From Streptomyces sp. ICC1 (GTDB lineage Bacteria; Actinomycetota; Actinomycetes; Streptomycetales; Streptomycetaceae): a stretch of 64,000 nucleotides of DNA. Numbering within the stretch: position 1 is the first letter of the stretch; each line of letters opens with the position of its first letter. Below the pieces are notes generated by a model, which was given only the letters and a program-made list of their open reading frames with translations, searched no databases and was not told where the DNA came from. A program made the translations under genes and the position numbers. Of the stretch, positions 41,905 through 50,933 are shown in pieces. The DNA lies in the NCBI RefSeq assembly GCF_003287935.1, contig NZ_CP030287.1:6036569-6100568 (forward strand). Reading direction: 5' to 3'.

Positions 41905-43131
41905 TCAGTCGCCGATCAGGGCGTCGACGAAGGCCTCGGGCTCGAAGGGCGCCAGGTCGTCCGCACCCTCGCCGAGACCGACGAGCTTGACCGGGACGCC
42001 GAGCGCGCGCTGGACGGCGATGACGATGCCGCCCTTGGCGGTCCCGTCGAGCTTGGTCAGCACGATGCCGGTGATGTCCACGACCTCCGCGAAGACGCGG
42101 GCCTGGGTCAGGCCGTTCTGGCCGGTGGTGGCGTCCAGGACCAGCAGGATCTCGTCGAGCGGACCGTGCTTCTCCACGACGCGCTTGACCTTGCCGAGCT
42201 CGTCCATCAGGCCGGTCTTGGTGTGCAGGCGGCCGGCGGTGTCGATGAGCACCACGTCGGCGCCCTCGGCGATGCCCTCCTTGACCGCGTCGTAGGCGAT
42301 CGAGGCCGGGTCACCGCCCTCGGGTCCGCGCACGGTGCGCGCGCCGACCCGGTCGCCCCAGGTCTGGAGCTGGTCGGCGGCGGCGGCGCGGAAGGTGTCG
42401 GCCGCGCCGAGCACCACGCTGCGCCCGTCGGCGACGAGCACGCGGGCCAGCTTGCCGGTGGTGGTGGTCTTGCCGGTGCCGTTCACGCCGACGACCATGA
42501 TCACGGCGGGGGTGTCCACACCGCTCTCGGTCTTGACGGCACGGTCGAAGTCGGTGCCGAGGAGGGCGACGAGCTCCTCCTTCAGCAGCGCGCGCAGATC
42601 GGCGGGGGTACGGGTGCCGAGCACCCTGACCCGCTCGCGGAGCCGGTCCACCAGCTCCTGGGTCGGCGCGACACCGACGTCGGCGATGAGGAGGGTCTCC
42701 TCGATCTCCTCCCAGGTGTCCTCGTCGAGGTGCTCGCGGGAGAGCAGCGTGAGCAGCCCCTTGCCGAGCGAGTTCTGCGACCGGGCGAGGCGCGCGCGCA
42801 GCCGGACCAGGCGGCCGGCCGTCGGCTCGGGCACCTCGATCTCGGGGGCGGGCGGCGCCTCCACGACCGGGTCCTCGACCGCGACGGGCGATTCGAGGGC
42901 GGCCTCCGCGTCGGGAAGCGCGACCTCCTCGATCGTGCGGCGCGGCTCTTGCGCCGTCGGTGCGGCGTCCTCCCCCACCTGCGGTTCGGCGGGCGGGGCA
43001 GTGATGGTCGGCGTGCTCGACGGCGCCGGCGGAGGCAGCTGCTTCTTCTTGCGGCTGCTGACCACGAGCCCGCTGATCGCACCGACCGCGACCAGGGCGA
43101 TGACTACGGCAAGGATGAGGATGTCTGTCAT
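41905..43131 (-). CDS. ftsY: signal recognition particle receptor FtsY
   Basis: 408 residues from ATG 43131. FtsY receives SRP-ribosome complexes at the membrane. It has an N-terminal membrane helix (DILILAVVIALVAVGAISGL), as in other actinobacterial FtsY proteins, then a variable acidic/Pro-rich linker. The NG domain has GVNGTGKTTTTGKLAR (G1), DTFRAAAADQL (G2), DTAGRLHTK (G3), TKLDGTAKGG (G4) and GLGEGADDLAPF. All GTPase motifs are intact. The gene follows a strong terminator and has its own promoter upstream, opposite the NCS1 permease. Confidence 0.97.
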   Translation of the reverse strand: MTDILILAVVIALVAVGAISGLVVSSRKKKQLPPPAPSSTPTITAPPAEPQVGEDAAPTAQEPRRTIEEVALPDAEAALESPVAVEDPVVEAPPAPEIEVPEPTAGRLVRLRARLARSQNSLGKGLLTLLSREHLDEDTWEEIEETLLIADVGVAPTQELVDRLRERVRVLGTRTPADLRALLKEELVALLGTDFDRAVKTESGVDTPAVIMVVGVNGTGKTTTTGKLARVLVADGRSVVLGAADTFRAAAADQLQTWGDRVGARTVRGPEGGDPASIAYDAVKEGIAEGADVVLIDTAGRLHTKTGLMDELGKVKRVVEKHGPLDEILLVLDATTGQNGLTQARVFAEVVDITGIVLTKLDGTAKGGIVIAVQRALGVPVKLVGLGEGADDLAPFEPEAFVDALIGD

Positions 43132-43279
43132 AACCCACCCAGTATCGGCCACGCGCACCCCGAGATGGGGACCCTGGAGGTTCACACCAGGACGTAAGCC
43201 TCTGTTTGTACTTTTTGCGGCAAATCTACGATGATGAGCAGCTCCCCCTCCTGCCCCGCCTCCCCCACGGAGTACACGT

Positions 43280-44767
43280 ATGCCTGCCGAGACGACCGCC
43301 GTCGAGTCACGCGGACTGGAACCCGTCCCCGACGGGGAGCGGCGCGGCCGGGTCCGCGAGCTGATCCCGACCTGGGTCGCGGCCAACATCAGCGTGCTGC
43401 TGCTGACCATGGGCGCAGGCCTGGTCATCTTCAACAAGCTGAACATCTGGCAGGTGCTCGTCGTCGCGATCGCGGCGCCCGTCGTCTCGTACGGGATCGT
43501 CGGCCTCATATCCATCGCGGGCAAGCGCGGCGGGTCCCCCGGCATGGCGCTCTCGCGGGCCGTCTTCGGCCAGCGCGGCAACCTCTTCCCCGGCGCCCTG
43601 ATCTGGATCGCCCGGTGGGGCTGGGAGACCATCAACGCGGTCAGCGGCGCCTACGCCGTGCTGACCGTCCTCGACCTGGTCTTCGGCGTGAAGAAGAACA
43701 CCGCCCTGATCGTCGTCACCCTGCTCTTCTTCGTCGGCTGCACCTTCGTGGTCTCCGGGCTCGGCATCAACGCGCTGCGCGTCTGCTCCAAGTGGTCCAC
43801 GTACCTCTTCGGCGCCTTCAGCGTGCTCGTGCTGGGCTACCTGATCGCCGAGACCGACTGGTCCGCGGTCTTCGACAAGCCCGCCGGCTCCACCGCGATG
43901 ATGGTGGCGGGCATCGGCACCATCGCGGCCGGCGGCATCAGCTGGGTCCCGTCCGGCCCGGACTTCACCCGCTACCTGCCGCGCACCGCATCCGCCAAGG
44001 GCATGGTCGGCGCGACCATCGGCGGCGCGGCCGTCGTCGTGATCCCGATGGTGCTGATGGGCGCGGTGATGGCGGTCGCCACCCCCGACCTGGCCACCGC
44101 GCAGGACCCGGTCTCCTTCATCGGCGAACTCCTGCCGATCTGGATCGCGGTCCCGTACCTGCTGATCGCGCTGGTGGGCATGCTGCTCATCAACTCGATG
44201 TCCATGTACTCGGCCGGGTTCACCGCGCAGACCCTGGGCATCAAGGTCCCGCGCGCGGCGGCGGTCAGCGTCAACGCCGTGATCAGCCTGGTCTTCGGCT
44301 TCCTGCTGATGGTGGTCGCGACCAGCTTCTTCGGCTCGTTCATCTCCTTCCTGTCGCTGCTGGCCGTGGCCTTCTCCGCGTGGATCGGCGTCTTCGGCAC
44401 GGACATGCTGCGCCGCCCGTCCTACGACGGCGCCGCGCTCCTGGACACCACGCGGACCAGCGCCTACTGGTACCGGGGCGGCTTCGCCTGGCAGGCCATG
44501 ACCGCCTGGGGCCTCGCCCTGGTGGTGGGCCTGCTGTTCACGAAGGTCGACTGGTTCAGCGGCCCGCTGGCCACCACCTGGATCGGCCGGAACGGGCTCG
44601 GCTGGGCCGCGGGCATCGTCACCTCGGCCGTCCTGTACGCCGTCCTCCCGCGCACCCCGGCCCCGAAGGCGCCCGCCGGCCCGGACGCCCCGGACGCCCC
44701 GGACGCGTCGGACGCGTCGGATGCCCCCGCGCAGGAGCCGCTCCCCGCCGGAGCCCTGTCCAACTGA
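43280..44767 (+). CDS. NCS1-family purine/cytosine permease
   Basis: 495 residues with twelve membrane helices. It imports a nucleobase or related compound with a cation. Family blocks: VAANISVLLLTMGAGLVIF (helix 1), SPGMALSRAVFGQRGNLFPG, WGWETINAVSGAYAVL and WVPSGPDFTRYLP (the conserved NCS1 loop). The C-terminal 45 residues are an Ala/Pro/Asp tail with DAPDAPDASDASDAP repeats. It lies divergent from ftsY and 63 bases before the LLM gene, with which it may be co-transcribed. The exact substrate cannot be told from sequence. Confidence 0.9.
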   Translation: MPAETTAVESRGLEPVPDGERRGRVRELIPTWVAANISVLLLTMGAGLVIFNKLNIWQVLVVAIAAPVVSYGIVGLISIAGKRGGSPGMALSRAVFGQRGNLFPGALIWIARWGWETINAVSGAYAVLTVLDLVFGVKKNTALIVVTLLFFVGCTFVVSGLGINALRVCSKWSTYLFGAFSVLVLGYLIAETDWSAVFDKPAGSTAMMVAGIGTIAAGGISWVPSGPDFTRYLPRTASAKGMVGATIGGAAVVVIPMVLMGAVMAVATPDLATAQDPVSFIGELLPIWIAVPYLLIALVGMLLINSMSMYSAGFTAQTLGIKVPRAAAVSVNAVISLVFGFLLMVVATSFFGSFISFLSLLAVAFSAWIGVFGTDMLRRPSYDGAALLDTTRTSAYWYRGGFAWQAMTAWGLALVVGLLFTKVDWFSGPLATTWIGRNGLGWAAGIVTSAVLYAVLPRTPAPKAPAGPDAPDAPDASDASDAPAQEPLPAGALSN

Positions 44768-44830
44768 CGCCACGTCAGCTAACGTCCCCCTTCGCCCGCC
44801 CACCCACCTCCGGCGAAGGGGGACTTCTCC

Positions 44831-45817
44831 ATGCCCATCACCGTGGCCCGGTTCAACCTGATCGACCCGAACGGCACCCCTGAAACCCTCTCCGCCCGGT
44901 ACAAGGCCGCGCTGGAGATGGCGAAGTACGCGGACGACCGCGGGATCGACACCATCCAGACCGAAGAGCACCACGGCACCGACAACAACTGGCTGCCCTC
45001 CCCCTTCGCCTTCGCCGGCGCGGTGTTCGGCGCCACCCGGCGGATCGCGGTCACCGTCTCGGCGATCATCGGCCCGCTGTACGACCCGTTGAAGGTCGCC
45101 GAGGACATCGCGGTCCTCGACCTGCTCAGCGGCGGCCGCCTCGTCACGGTGGCCGGCATCGGCTACCGCCCCGAGGAGTACGAGCAGCACGGCGTGGAGT
45201 GGGGCCGGCGCGGCAAGCTCCAGGACGAGCTGCTGGAGACCCTGCTGAAGGCGTGGACCGGCGAGCCGTTCGAGTTCCGGGGGCGTACCGTACGGGTCAC
45301 CCCGCGGCCGTTCACCCAGCCGCACCCGCTGCTGCTGGTCGGCGGCAGCTCCGAGGCGGCGGCCCGCCGCGCGGCCCGGCTGGGGCTGCCGTTCTTCCCC
45401 AGCGCGCACCTGCCCGAGCTGGAGGCCTACTACAACGCCAAGCTCGCGGAGTACGGCACGGAGGGCTTCTGCATGATGCCGGCCGCCGAGACCCCGCTGC
45501 TGCACATCGCCGAGGACCCGGACCGGGCGTGGGCCGAGCACGGCGGGCGCTTCCTCCACGAAGCCGGGATGTACGCCTCCTGGCAGTCCAAGGACATCCG
45601 CAGCGCCGTGCGGTCGGGCGCGCACACGGTGGACGAGCTCCGGGCGGAGGGCGTGTACCGGATCCTGACCCCGGACGAGGCGGTCGCGTACGCCCGCGGC
45701 GCCGGCGAGGCGGGGAACCTGGTGCTGCACCCGCTCTGCGGCGGGATGCCCGTCGACGAGGGCTGGCGCAGCCTGCAGCTGCTGTGCGAACAGGTACTGC
45801 CCCGGCTCAAGGACTGA
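44831..45817 (+). CDS. LLM-class flavin-dependent oxidoreductase (bacterial-luciferase-like)
   Basis: 328 residues from ATG 44831 with GAAGGGGGA upstream. A complete TIM-barrel luciferase-like monooxygenase: FNLIDPNG, RGIDTIQTEEHHGTDNNWLP (flavin pocket), GPLYDPLKVAEDIAVLDLLS and LVTVAGIGYRPEEYEQHG, with LLLVGGSSEAAARRAARLGL near the C-terminus. It uses reduced FMN or F420. It probably oxidises a small molecule; the upstream permease may import its substrate. Unlike the fusion at 18806-20317 this copy is full length. Confidence 0.88.
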   Translation: MPITVARFNLIDPNGTPETLSARYKAALEMAKYADDRGIDTIQTEEHHGTDNNWLPSPFAFAGAVFGATRRIAVTVSAIIGPLYDPLKVAEDIAVLDLLSGGRLVTVAGIGYRPEEYEQHGVEWGRRGKLQDELLETLLKAWTGEPFEFRGRTVRVTPRPFTQPHPLLLVGGSSEAAARRAARLGLPFFPSAHLPELEAYYNAKLAEYGTEGFCMMPAAETPLLHIAEDPDRAWAEHGGRFLHEAGMYASWQSKDIRSAVRSGAHTVDELRAEGVYRILTPDEAVAYARGAGEAGNLVLHPLCGGMPVDEGWRSLQLLCEQVLPRLKD

Positions 45818-45835
45818 GCGGCGGGGCAGTACCTG
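45789..45835. terminator. hairpin spanning the LLM stop codon
   Basis: ACAGGTACTGCCCCG and CGGGGCAGTACCTGT are perfect 15-base arms with 17 bases between them, including the TGA at 45815-45817. It separates the LLM gene from the convergent glcP gene and should act in both directions. Confidence 0.75.
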
Positions 45836-45867
45836 TCACAAGAGGAGGGGGGCTGTTGGCGGGGAGG

Positions 45868-47304
45868 TCAGCCCATCTCCTCCAACGCCTTGCCCTTGGT
45901 CTCCGGCACCCATTTGAGGATGAAGGGGATCGAGAGCACGGCGAAGACGGTGTAGATCACGTAGGCGCCGGACAGGTTCCAGTCCGACAGGGTCGGGAAC
46001 GACACGGTGATGACCCAGTTGGCGATCCACTGGGCGGCCGCGGCCACACCGAGGGCGGCGGCGCGGATCCGGCCGGGGAACATCTCCCCGAGCAGCACCC
46101 ACACGACCACGCCCCAGGACAGGGCGAAGAACAGGACGAAGCAGTTGGCCGCGACCAGGGCCACGATGCCCTGCGCGTGCGGGAGCGCGATGTCGTCGCC
46201 CGCGCCGGACTTGGACGAGAAGGCCCAGGCGGCCAGGCCCAGCGAGATCGCCATGCCGACGGAGCCGATCAGGGCGAGCGGCTTGCGGCCGATCCGGTCC
46301 ACGAAGATCATCGCGATGACCGTGCCGATGATGTTCACGACCGAGGTCTCGAAGGAGTACAGGAACGAGGCGCTCGGGTCGATGCCGACCGACTGCCACA
46401 GCGAGGAGCTGTAGTAGAAGATCACGTTGATGCCGACGAGCTGCTGGAAGACCGACAGCCCGATGCCGATCCAGACGATGGGCAGGAAGCCCTTCTTGCC
46501 GCCGAGCAGGTCCTTGAAGCTGGACTTGTGCTCGGAGCGCATGGCGTGCTCGATCTCCGAGACGCGGGCGTCGAGGTCGATGTGCTCGCCCTCGACCTCG
46601 GCCAGCACCTTCCTGGCCTCGGTGTTGCGGCCGACGGAGATCAGGAAGCGCGGGGACTCCGGGATCACGAAGGACATCAGCCCGTAGAGCACGGCCGGGA
46701 CGACCATGACGCCGAGCATCCACTGCCAGGCTTCCAGGCCGCCGATCTTGCCGCGCTGGTCGCCGTCCGCGAGGTTCAGGATCCCCCAGTTGACGAGCTG
46801 GGAGATGGCGATGCCGATGACGATCGCGGCCTGCTGGAAGGAGGCGAGCCGGCCCCGGTACGCGGGCGGGGACACCTCGGCGATGTAGGCCGGGCCGATG
46901 ACCGAGGCCATGCCGATGCCGAAGCCGCCGATGACCCGCCACACGGCCAGGTCCCAGAGCGCGAAGGGCAGGGCCGAGCCGATGGCGCTGGCCGTGAAGA
47001 GGACGGCGGCGATCTGCATGCAGCGGATGCGGCCGATCCTGTCGGCGATGCGGCCCGCGGTGGCGGCGCCCAGCGCGCAGCCGATCAGCGCGGCGGCGAT
47101 CACCTGGGCGAGGGTGGCCGGGCCGACGTCGAAGCGGTCCCGGATGGCGACGACGGCGCCGTTGATGACGGAGCTGTCGTAGCCGAAGAGGAATCCGCCC
47201 ATGGCCGCGGCCGCGGTGATGAAGATGACGTGCCCGAGGTGGTCGGGCTGGGACGCGCGGCCGCCGCCTGACGCCGAGGCCTGCGCTGTGCTGCTGCTGC
47301 TCAA
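45868..47304 (-). CDS. glcP: glucose permease GlcP (major facilitator, sugar porter)
   Basis: 478 residues from TTG 47304-47302, chosen because AGGAG lies 7-11 bases upstream and the N-terminus then matches S. coelicolor GlcP, the main glucose/H+ symporter. Twelve membrane helices; sugar-porter signatures RIADRIGRIRCMQ, YIAEVSPPAYRGRLAS, PESPRFLISVGR, QQLVGINVIFYYSS, RIGRKPLALIGS and WVPETKGKALEEM are all there. The substrate loop GFLFGYDSSVINGA is intact. Its place between the ftsY group and smc matches the SCO5577-5580 order. The upstream region carries CTTGAA repeats that may bind its regulator. Confidence 0.95.
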   Translation of the reverse strand: MSSSSTAQASASGGGRASQPDHLGHVIFITAAAAMGGFLFGYDSSVINGAVVAIRDRFDVGPATLAQVIAAALIGCALGAATAGRIADRIGRIRCMQIAAVLFTASAIGSALPFALWDLAVWRVIGGFGIGMASVIGPAYIAEVSPPAYRGRLASFQQAAIVIGIAISQLVNWGILNLADGDQRGKIGGLEAWQWMLGVMVVPAVLYGLMSFVIPESPRFLISVGRNTEARKVLAEVEGEHIDLDARVSEIEHAMRSEHKSSFKDLLGGKKGFLPIVWIGIGLSVFQQLVGINVIFYYSSSLWQSVGIDPSASFLYSFETSVVNIIGTVIAMIFVDRIGRKPLALIGSVGMAISLGLAAWAFSSKSGAGDDIALPHAQGIVALVAANCFVLFFALSWGVVVWVLLGEMFPGRIRAAALGVAAAAQWIANWVITVSFPTLSDWNLSGAYVIYTVFAVLSIPFILKWVPETKGKALEEMG

Positions 47305-47429
47305 GGTCTGCTCCTGCGTGCCCGGCTGCGGTGGCGGGCGGGTGGGGGTGATTCCTTCCAGTGGCGCACAGGTCAAGATCGGGCACCACCCGAAGGAAAG
47401 GCGGCGGGAGCGAGCCTATGTGTTCATTT

Positions 47430-47512
47430 CTTGAAGTCAAGAGTTCAAGAGAGTCGCATTTCTCCCTGACCTTCAGCGGGTTGAGGAGGTTTTGAGGTTC
47501 AACTCTTGAAGA
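47430..47512. promoter_or_regulatory. CTTGAA/TTCAAG repeats upstream of glcP
   Basis: CTTGAA-N8-TTCAAG forms a perfect inverted pair at 47430-47449. TTCAACTCTTGAAGAGAG about 50 bases further on contains the near-palindrome CTCTTGAAGAG and GTTCAAC. The AT-rich patch lies 125-210 bases before the glcP start and also just downstream of smc. It is probably the operator region of glcP. Confidence 0.5.
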
Positions 47513-47531
47513 GAGTGTGAGCTGACGCGTG

Positions 47532-49430
47532 TCACCGCAAGCGCTGGCTGATGACCTTCGAGACCCCGTCGCCCTGCATCGAGACCCCGTACAGCGCGTC
47601 CGCGACCTCCATCGTCCGCTTCTGGTGCGTGATCACGATCAGCTGCGAGCTCTCCTGGAGCTCCTCCATGATCCGGATCAGCCGCTGCAGGTTGGTGTCG
47701 TCGAGCGCGGCCTCGACCTCGTCCATCACGTAGAACGGGCTGGGCCGGGCCTTGAAGATGGCGACCAGCAGCGCCACGGCGGTCAGCGAGCGCTCGCCGC
47801 CCGAGAGCAGCGACAGCCGCTTGACCTTCTTGCCCGGCGGGCGGGCCTCGACATCGACGCCGGTGGTCAGCATGTTGCCGGGGTCCGTGAGGATCAGCCG
47901 GCCCTCGCCACCGGGGAACAACCGCGAGAACACCCCCTCGAACTGACGGGCCGTGTCCCGGTAGGCCTCGGTGAACACCTGCTCGACCCGCGCGTCGACC
48001 TCCTTCACGACTTGAAGGAGATCGGCTCGGGTCTTGCACAGATCTTCCAGCTGTTCGCTGAGGAACTTGTGCCGCTCCTCCAGCGCCGCGAACTCCTCCA
48101 GCGCCAGCGGATTGACCTTGCCGAGCTGCTGGTAGGCCCGCTCGGCGGCCCTCAGCCGCTTCTCCTGCACCACTCGTACGAACGGTCCCGGCTCGGCGTC
48201 CTCCTGCGGCGCCTCCCCGTCCACGGGCGGGCTCGGCGGCACCGGCTGGTCGGGCCCGTACTCGGCGACGAGCCCCGCCGGAGCGATCCCGAACTCCTCC
48301 AGCGCGCGGCTCTCCACCTGCTCGATCCGCATGCGCTTCTCGGCGCCGAGCACCTCGCCGCGGTGCACCGAGTCCGTGAGCTTGTCGAGCTCGCCCTTGA
48401 GGTCGCGGCCCCTGGTCCGGGCCCCGCCGAGCTCGTGCTCGGCCACACCCTTCGCGTACTCGGCGGCCGTGCGCTCCTCGGCCGCGCGGGTCAGCGACAC
48501 CTCGATGTGCGCGAGCAGCTGGCGGGCCCCGCCGGCGACGGCCCCCGCCACCTCGGCCTCGTACCGCAGCCGTGCCCGGCGGTTCTCGGCCCGGGCGCGG
48601 GCATCCCGCTCGCCGCGGGCGGCGCGGTCGAGGGAGTCGGCCCGCCCCGCCAGGCCCTTGACCCGCTCCTCGTGGGTCCTGAGCTGCAGCCTGGCCTCCA
48701 TCTCGGTCTGTCGGGCGTTCGCCCCGTCGGCCGCGAGCCGGTCCCGGCGGGAGCTGTCCGGCTCCTCGGCTCCCTCCCCGGCCCGGTCGTCCTCCTCGGC
48801 GACCGCGAGCCGCTCCGCGCACTCCTCCACCTCGAACAGCGCCTGCTCCAGCGCGTCCTGCGCCTTGCTCGCGGCCGCGGCGGCACGCTCGGCCTCGCCC
48901 AGCGCCCCCTTCGCCTGCCCGGCGAGCCGGCCGAGCTGCTGCGCGGCCTGGGCCCGCGCCTTCTCGGCGGCCCTGCGCAGCTCCCCGAGCTCCTCGACGC
49001 GGGCGCCGGCCAGGGACCGGCGCGTGTCCGCGGCCTCCTTCCCGGCAGCCAGCTCCAGGCACCGCTCGTCCAGCCGGGCCAGCTCGGCCGCGGCCTCGTC
49101 GACGGCGGCCCGCACCTCGATCAGGCTCGGCACCCCGGCGGACCCGCCGTGCGCGAGGTGCGCCCCGAGGACGTCCCCGTCTGCGGTCACCGCCACCAGA
49201 TCGGGCCGCGCGGCGACCAGCGCCTCCGCTTCGTCGAGTCCGCCGACGACCGCGAAGTCCCGCAACACCCAGGCCACGGCCCGCACGACCTCGGCGGTCC
49301 CCCGCACCAGCCCCGCGGCGCCGAGGACCCCCTCCCCCGGCGCCCCCCCGGGGTCCGTACGCCCCCACCCGTACGCCCTCACCCGTACGGCCCAACGGCC
49401 GCGGCCGCCCCACGGCCCGGGCCGGCGGGG
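47532..49430 (-). pseudogene. smc: chromosome-condensation ATPase SMC, C-terminal half only
   Basis: About 630 residues remain of a protein that is normally about 1190. The C-terminal head is complete: PLALEEFAALEERHKFLSEQ, FSRLFPGGEGRLIL, signature LSGGERSLTAVALL, Walker B FYVMDEVEAALDD and VITHQKRTM. The long Glu/Ala/Arg-rich coiled coil runs upstream to the hinge (GVLGAAGLVRGTAEVVRAVA, AHLAHGGSAGVPSLIEVRAA). The N-terminal head with Walker A, the first coiled coil and the first part of the hinge are missing. Beyond about 49430 the sequence belongs to the promoter side of the HtpX-like gene. As read the gene cannot produce a working ATPase; either the genome has lost half of smc or two distant segments were joined. 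Confidence 0.85.
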
Positions 49431-49568
49431 CGGCCGGGCGGGCGCGCGCCGGGAACCTGCCGTCCCCACCTGGCGTTGACCAGGAAGGGAGGGTCCACTG
49501 GACCGTAGGCCCCTGCGATCCACAGATCCTGGACGGGTCCCCCTGCCGCACCACTTGGAGGGCGTACC
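49431..49568. other. junction zone between smc and the HtpX-like gene
   Basis: Somewhere here the smc coding sequence ends and the leader of the HtpX-like gene begins. The bases 49508-49568 (ending in CTTGGAGGGCGTACC) look like a normal promoter/ribosome site for the protease. No adapter, IS end or long repeat is visible, so the nature of the join is unknown. Confidence 0.6.
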
Positions 49569-50432
49569 GTGCACCGCCGGCACAACGGGCTGAAGACCGC
49601 CGTACTCCTCGGCGGCCTGTCGGCACTCATCATCGTCATCGGCAGCTTCTTCGGCCGGGGCGGCCTGATCGTCGCCGTCTTCGTCGCCCTGGGCACCAAC
49701 GCGTACGCGTACTGGAACAGCGACAAGCTGGCTCTACGCGCGATGCGCGCCCGGCCCGTGAGCGAGTTCGAGGCCCCCGAGCTCTACCGCATGGTGCGCG
49801 AGCTCTCCACGTCCGCGCGCCAGCCCATGCCACGGCTCTACATCTCTCCGACGGAGGCCCCCAACGCCTTCGCCACCGGCCGCAATCCGCGCAACGCCGC
49901 GGTCTGCTGCACCGAGGGGATCCTGCGCATCCTCGACGAGCGCGAGCTGCGCGGGGTCATCGGCCACGAGCTGAGCCACGTCTACAACCGCGACATCCTC
50001 ATTTCCTCCGTCGCCGGCGCCCTCGCCTCCGTGATCATGTTCCTGGTGAACTTCGCCTGGCTGATCCCGATAGGCCGGTCCAACGACGACGAGGGCCCGG
50101 GCCTCTTCGGCATGCTGCTGATCATGATCCTGGGCCCGCTGGCGGCCTCCGTGATCCAGCTCGCCATCAGCCGCTCGCGCGAGTACGAGGCGGACGCCTC
50201 CGGGGCCCAGCTCACCGGGGACCCGCTCGCCCTCGCGAGCGCCCTGCGCAAGCTGGACGCCGGAACCAAGCAGCTGCCGCTCCCGGCCGAACCCCGGCTG
50301 GAGACGGCGAGCCACATGATGATCGCCAATCCCTTCCGTCCCGGTGAGGGACTGTCCAAGATGTTCTCAACGCACCCTCCGATGGCCGAGCGCATCGCCC
50401 GGCTCGAACAGATGGCAGGCCGCAGTCAGTGA
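49569..50432 (+). CDS. M48-family zinc metalloprotease, HtpX-like
   Basis: 287 residues from GTG 49569 with TTGGAGGG upstream. Two N-terminal helices ([16 protein letters not shown] and [16 protein letters not shown]) anchor it, with the active site facing the cytoplasm. Zinc motif [11 protein letters not shown] (HExxH at 133-137) and the third ligand in [13 protein letters not shown] are intact, as is [20 protein letters not shown]. HtpX degrades misfolded membrane proteins. The [17 protein letters not shown] end is typical. Its stop overlaps the next start as GTGA. In S. coelicolor the similar gene lies around SCO4609, far from smc. Confidence 0.93.
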   Translation: MHRRHNGLKTAVLLGGLSALIIVIGSFFGRGGLIVAVFVALGTNAYAYWNSDKLALRAMRARPVSEFEAPELYRMVRELSTSARQPMPRLYISPTEAPNAFATGRNPRNAAVCCTEGILRILDERELRGVIGHELSHVYNRDILISSVAGALASVIMFLVNFAWLIPIGRSNDDEGPGLFGMLLIMILGPLAASVIQLAISRSREYEADASGAQLTGDPLALASALRKLDAGTKQLPLPAEPRLETASHMMIANPFRPGEGLSKMFSTHPPMAERIARLEQMAGRSQ

Positions 50433-50821
50433 AGACCATCCTCAACCTCATTTGGCTCGTGCTCAGCGGGATCTGGCTGTTCCTGGGCTACTGCCTGGCC
50501 GGCGTGATCCTCTGCATCACCATCATCGGGATCCCCTTCGGCATAGCCGCCTTCCGGATCGCCGTCTACGCCCTGTGGCCCTTCGGCTACACCGCCGTGG
50601 AGCGGCGTGACGCGGGCGCCGCGTCCTGCGTGGGCAACGTGCTGTGGCTGGTCCTCGCGGGCTGGTGGCTGGCCCTCGGCCACATCGTCACCGGCATCGC
50701 GCTGTGCATCACGATCATCGGCATCCCGTTCGGCATCGCGAACTTCAAGATGGTCCCGCTCTCCCTGCTCCCGCTGGGCCGCGAGATCGTCCCGACGGAC
50801 GCGCCGTTCGCCTCGCGCTAA
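50429..50821 (+). CDS. YccF-domain inner-membrane protein
   Basis: 130 residues; GTG 50429 overlaps the protease stop. Two copies of the YccF unit are present: [20 protein letters not shown], then [18 protein letters not shown], and [20 protein letters not shown] with [17 protein letters not shown]. Each is a helix followed by a re-entrant Ile/Gly stretch. The two repeats suggest internal duplication, as usual for the family. Function is unknown. Co-translation with the HtpX-like protease hints at a membrane-quality role. Confidence 0.92.
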   Translation: MKTILNLIWLVLSGIWLFLGYCLAGVILCITIIGIPFGIAAFRIAVYALWPFGYTAVERRDAGAASCVGNVLWLVLAGWWLALGHIVTGIALCITIIGIPFGIANFKMVPLSLLPLGREIVPTDAPFASR

Positions 50822-50933
50822 GGTGCCGGTTCGCGGCCGGGTGACGCGGCGGGAAACCGTCGTGCCGCCACCCGGCCGACGCGGGCGAGCGCCCGCGCAC
50901 GGGTGGACACGAGCGACGGGCAGGGAAGAACCG

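Noticed and set aside
43307..45730. An 807-residue minus-strand frame under the permease and LLM genes
   Set aside because: His/Arg/Asp-rich shadow composition; both plus-strand genes have full family motifs.
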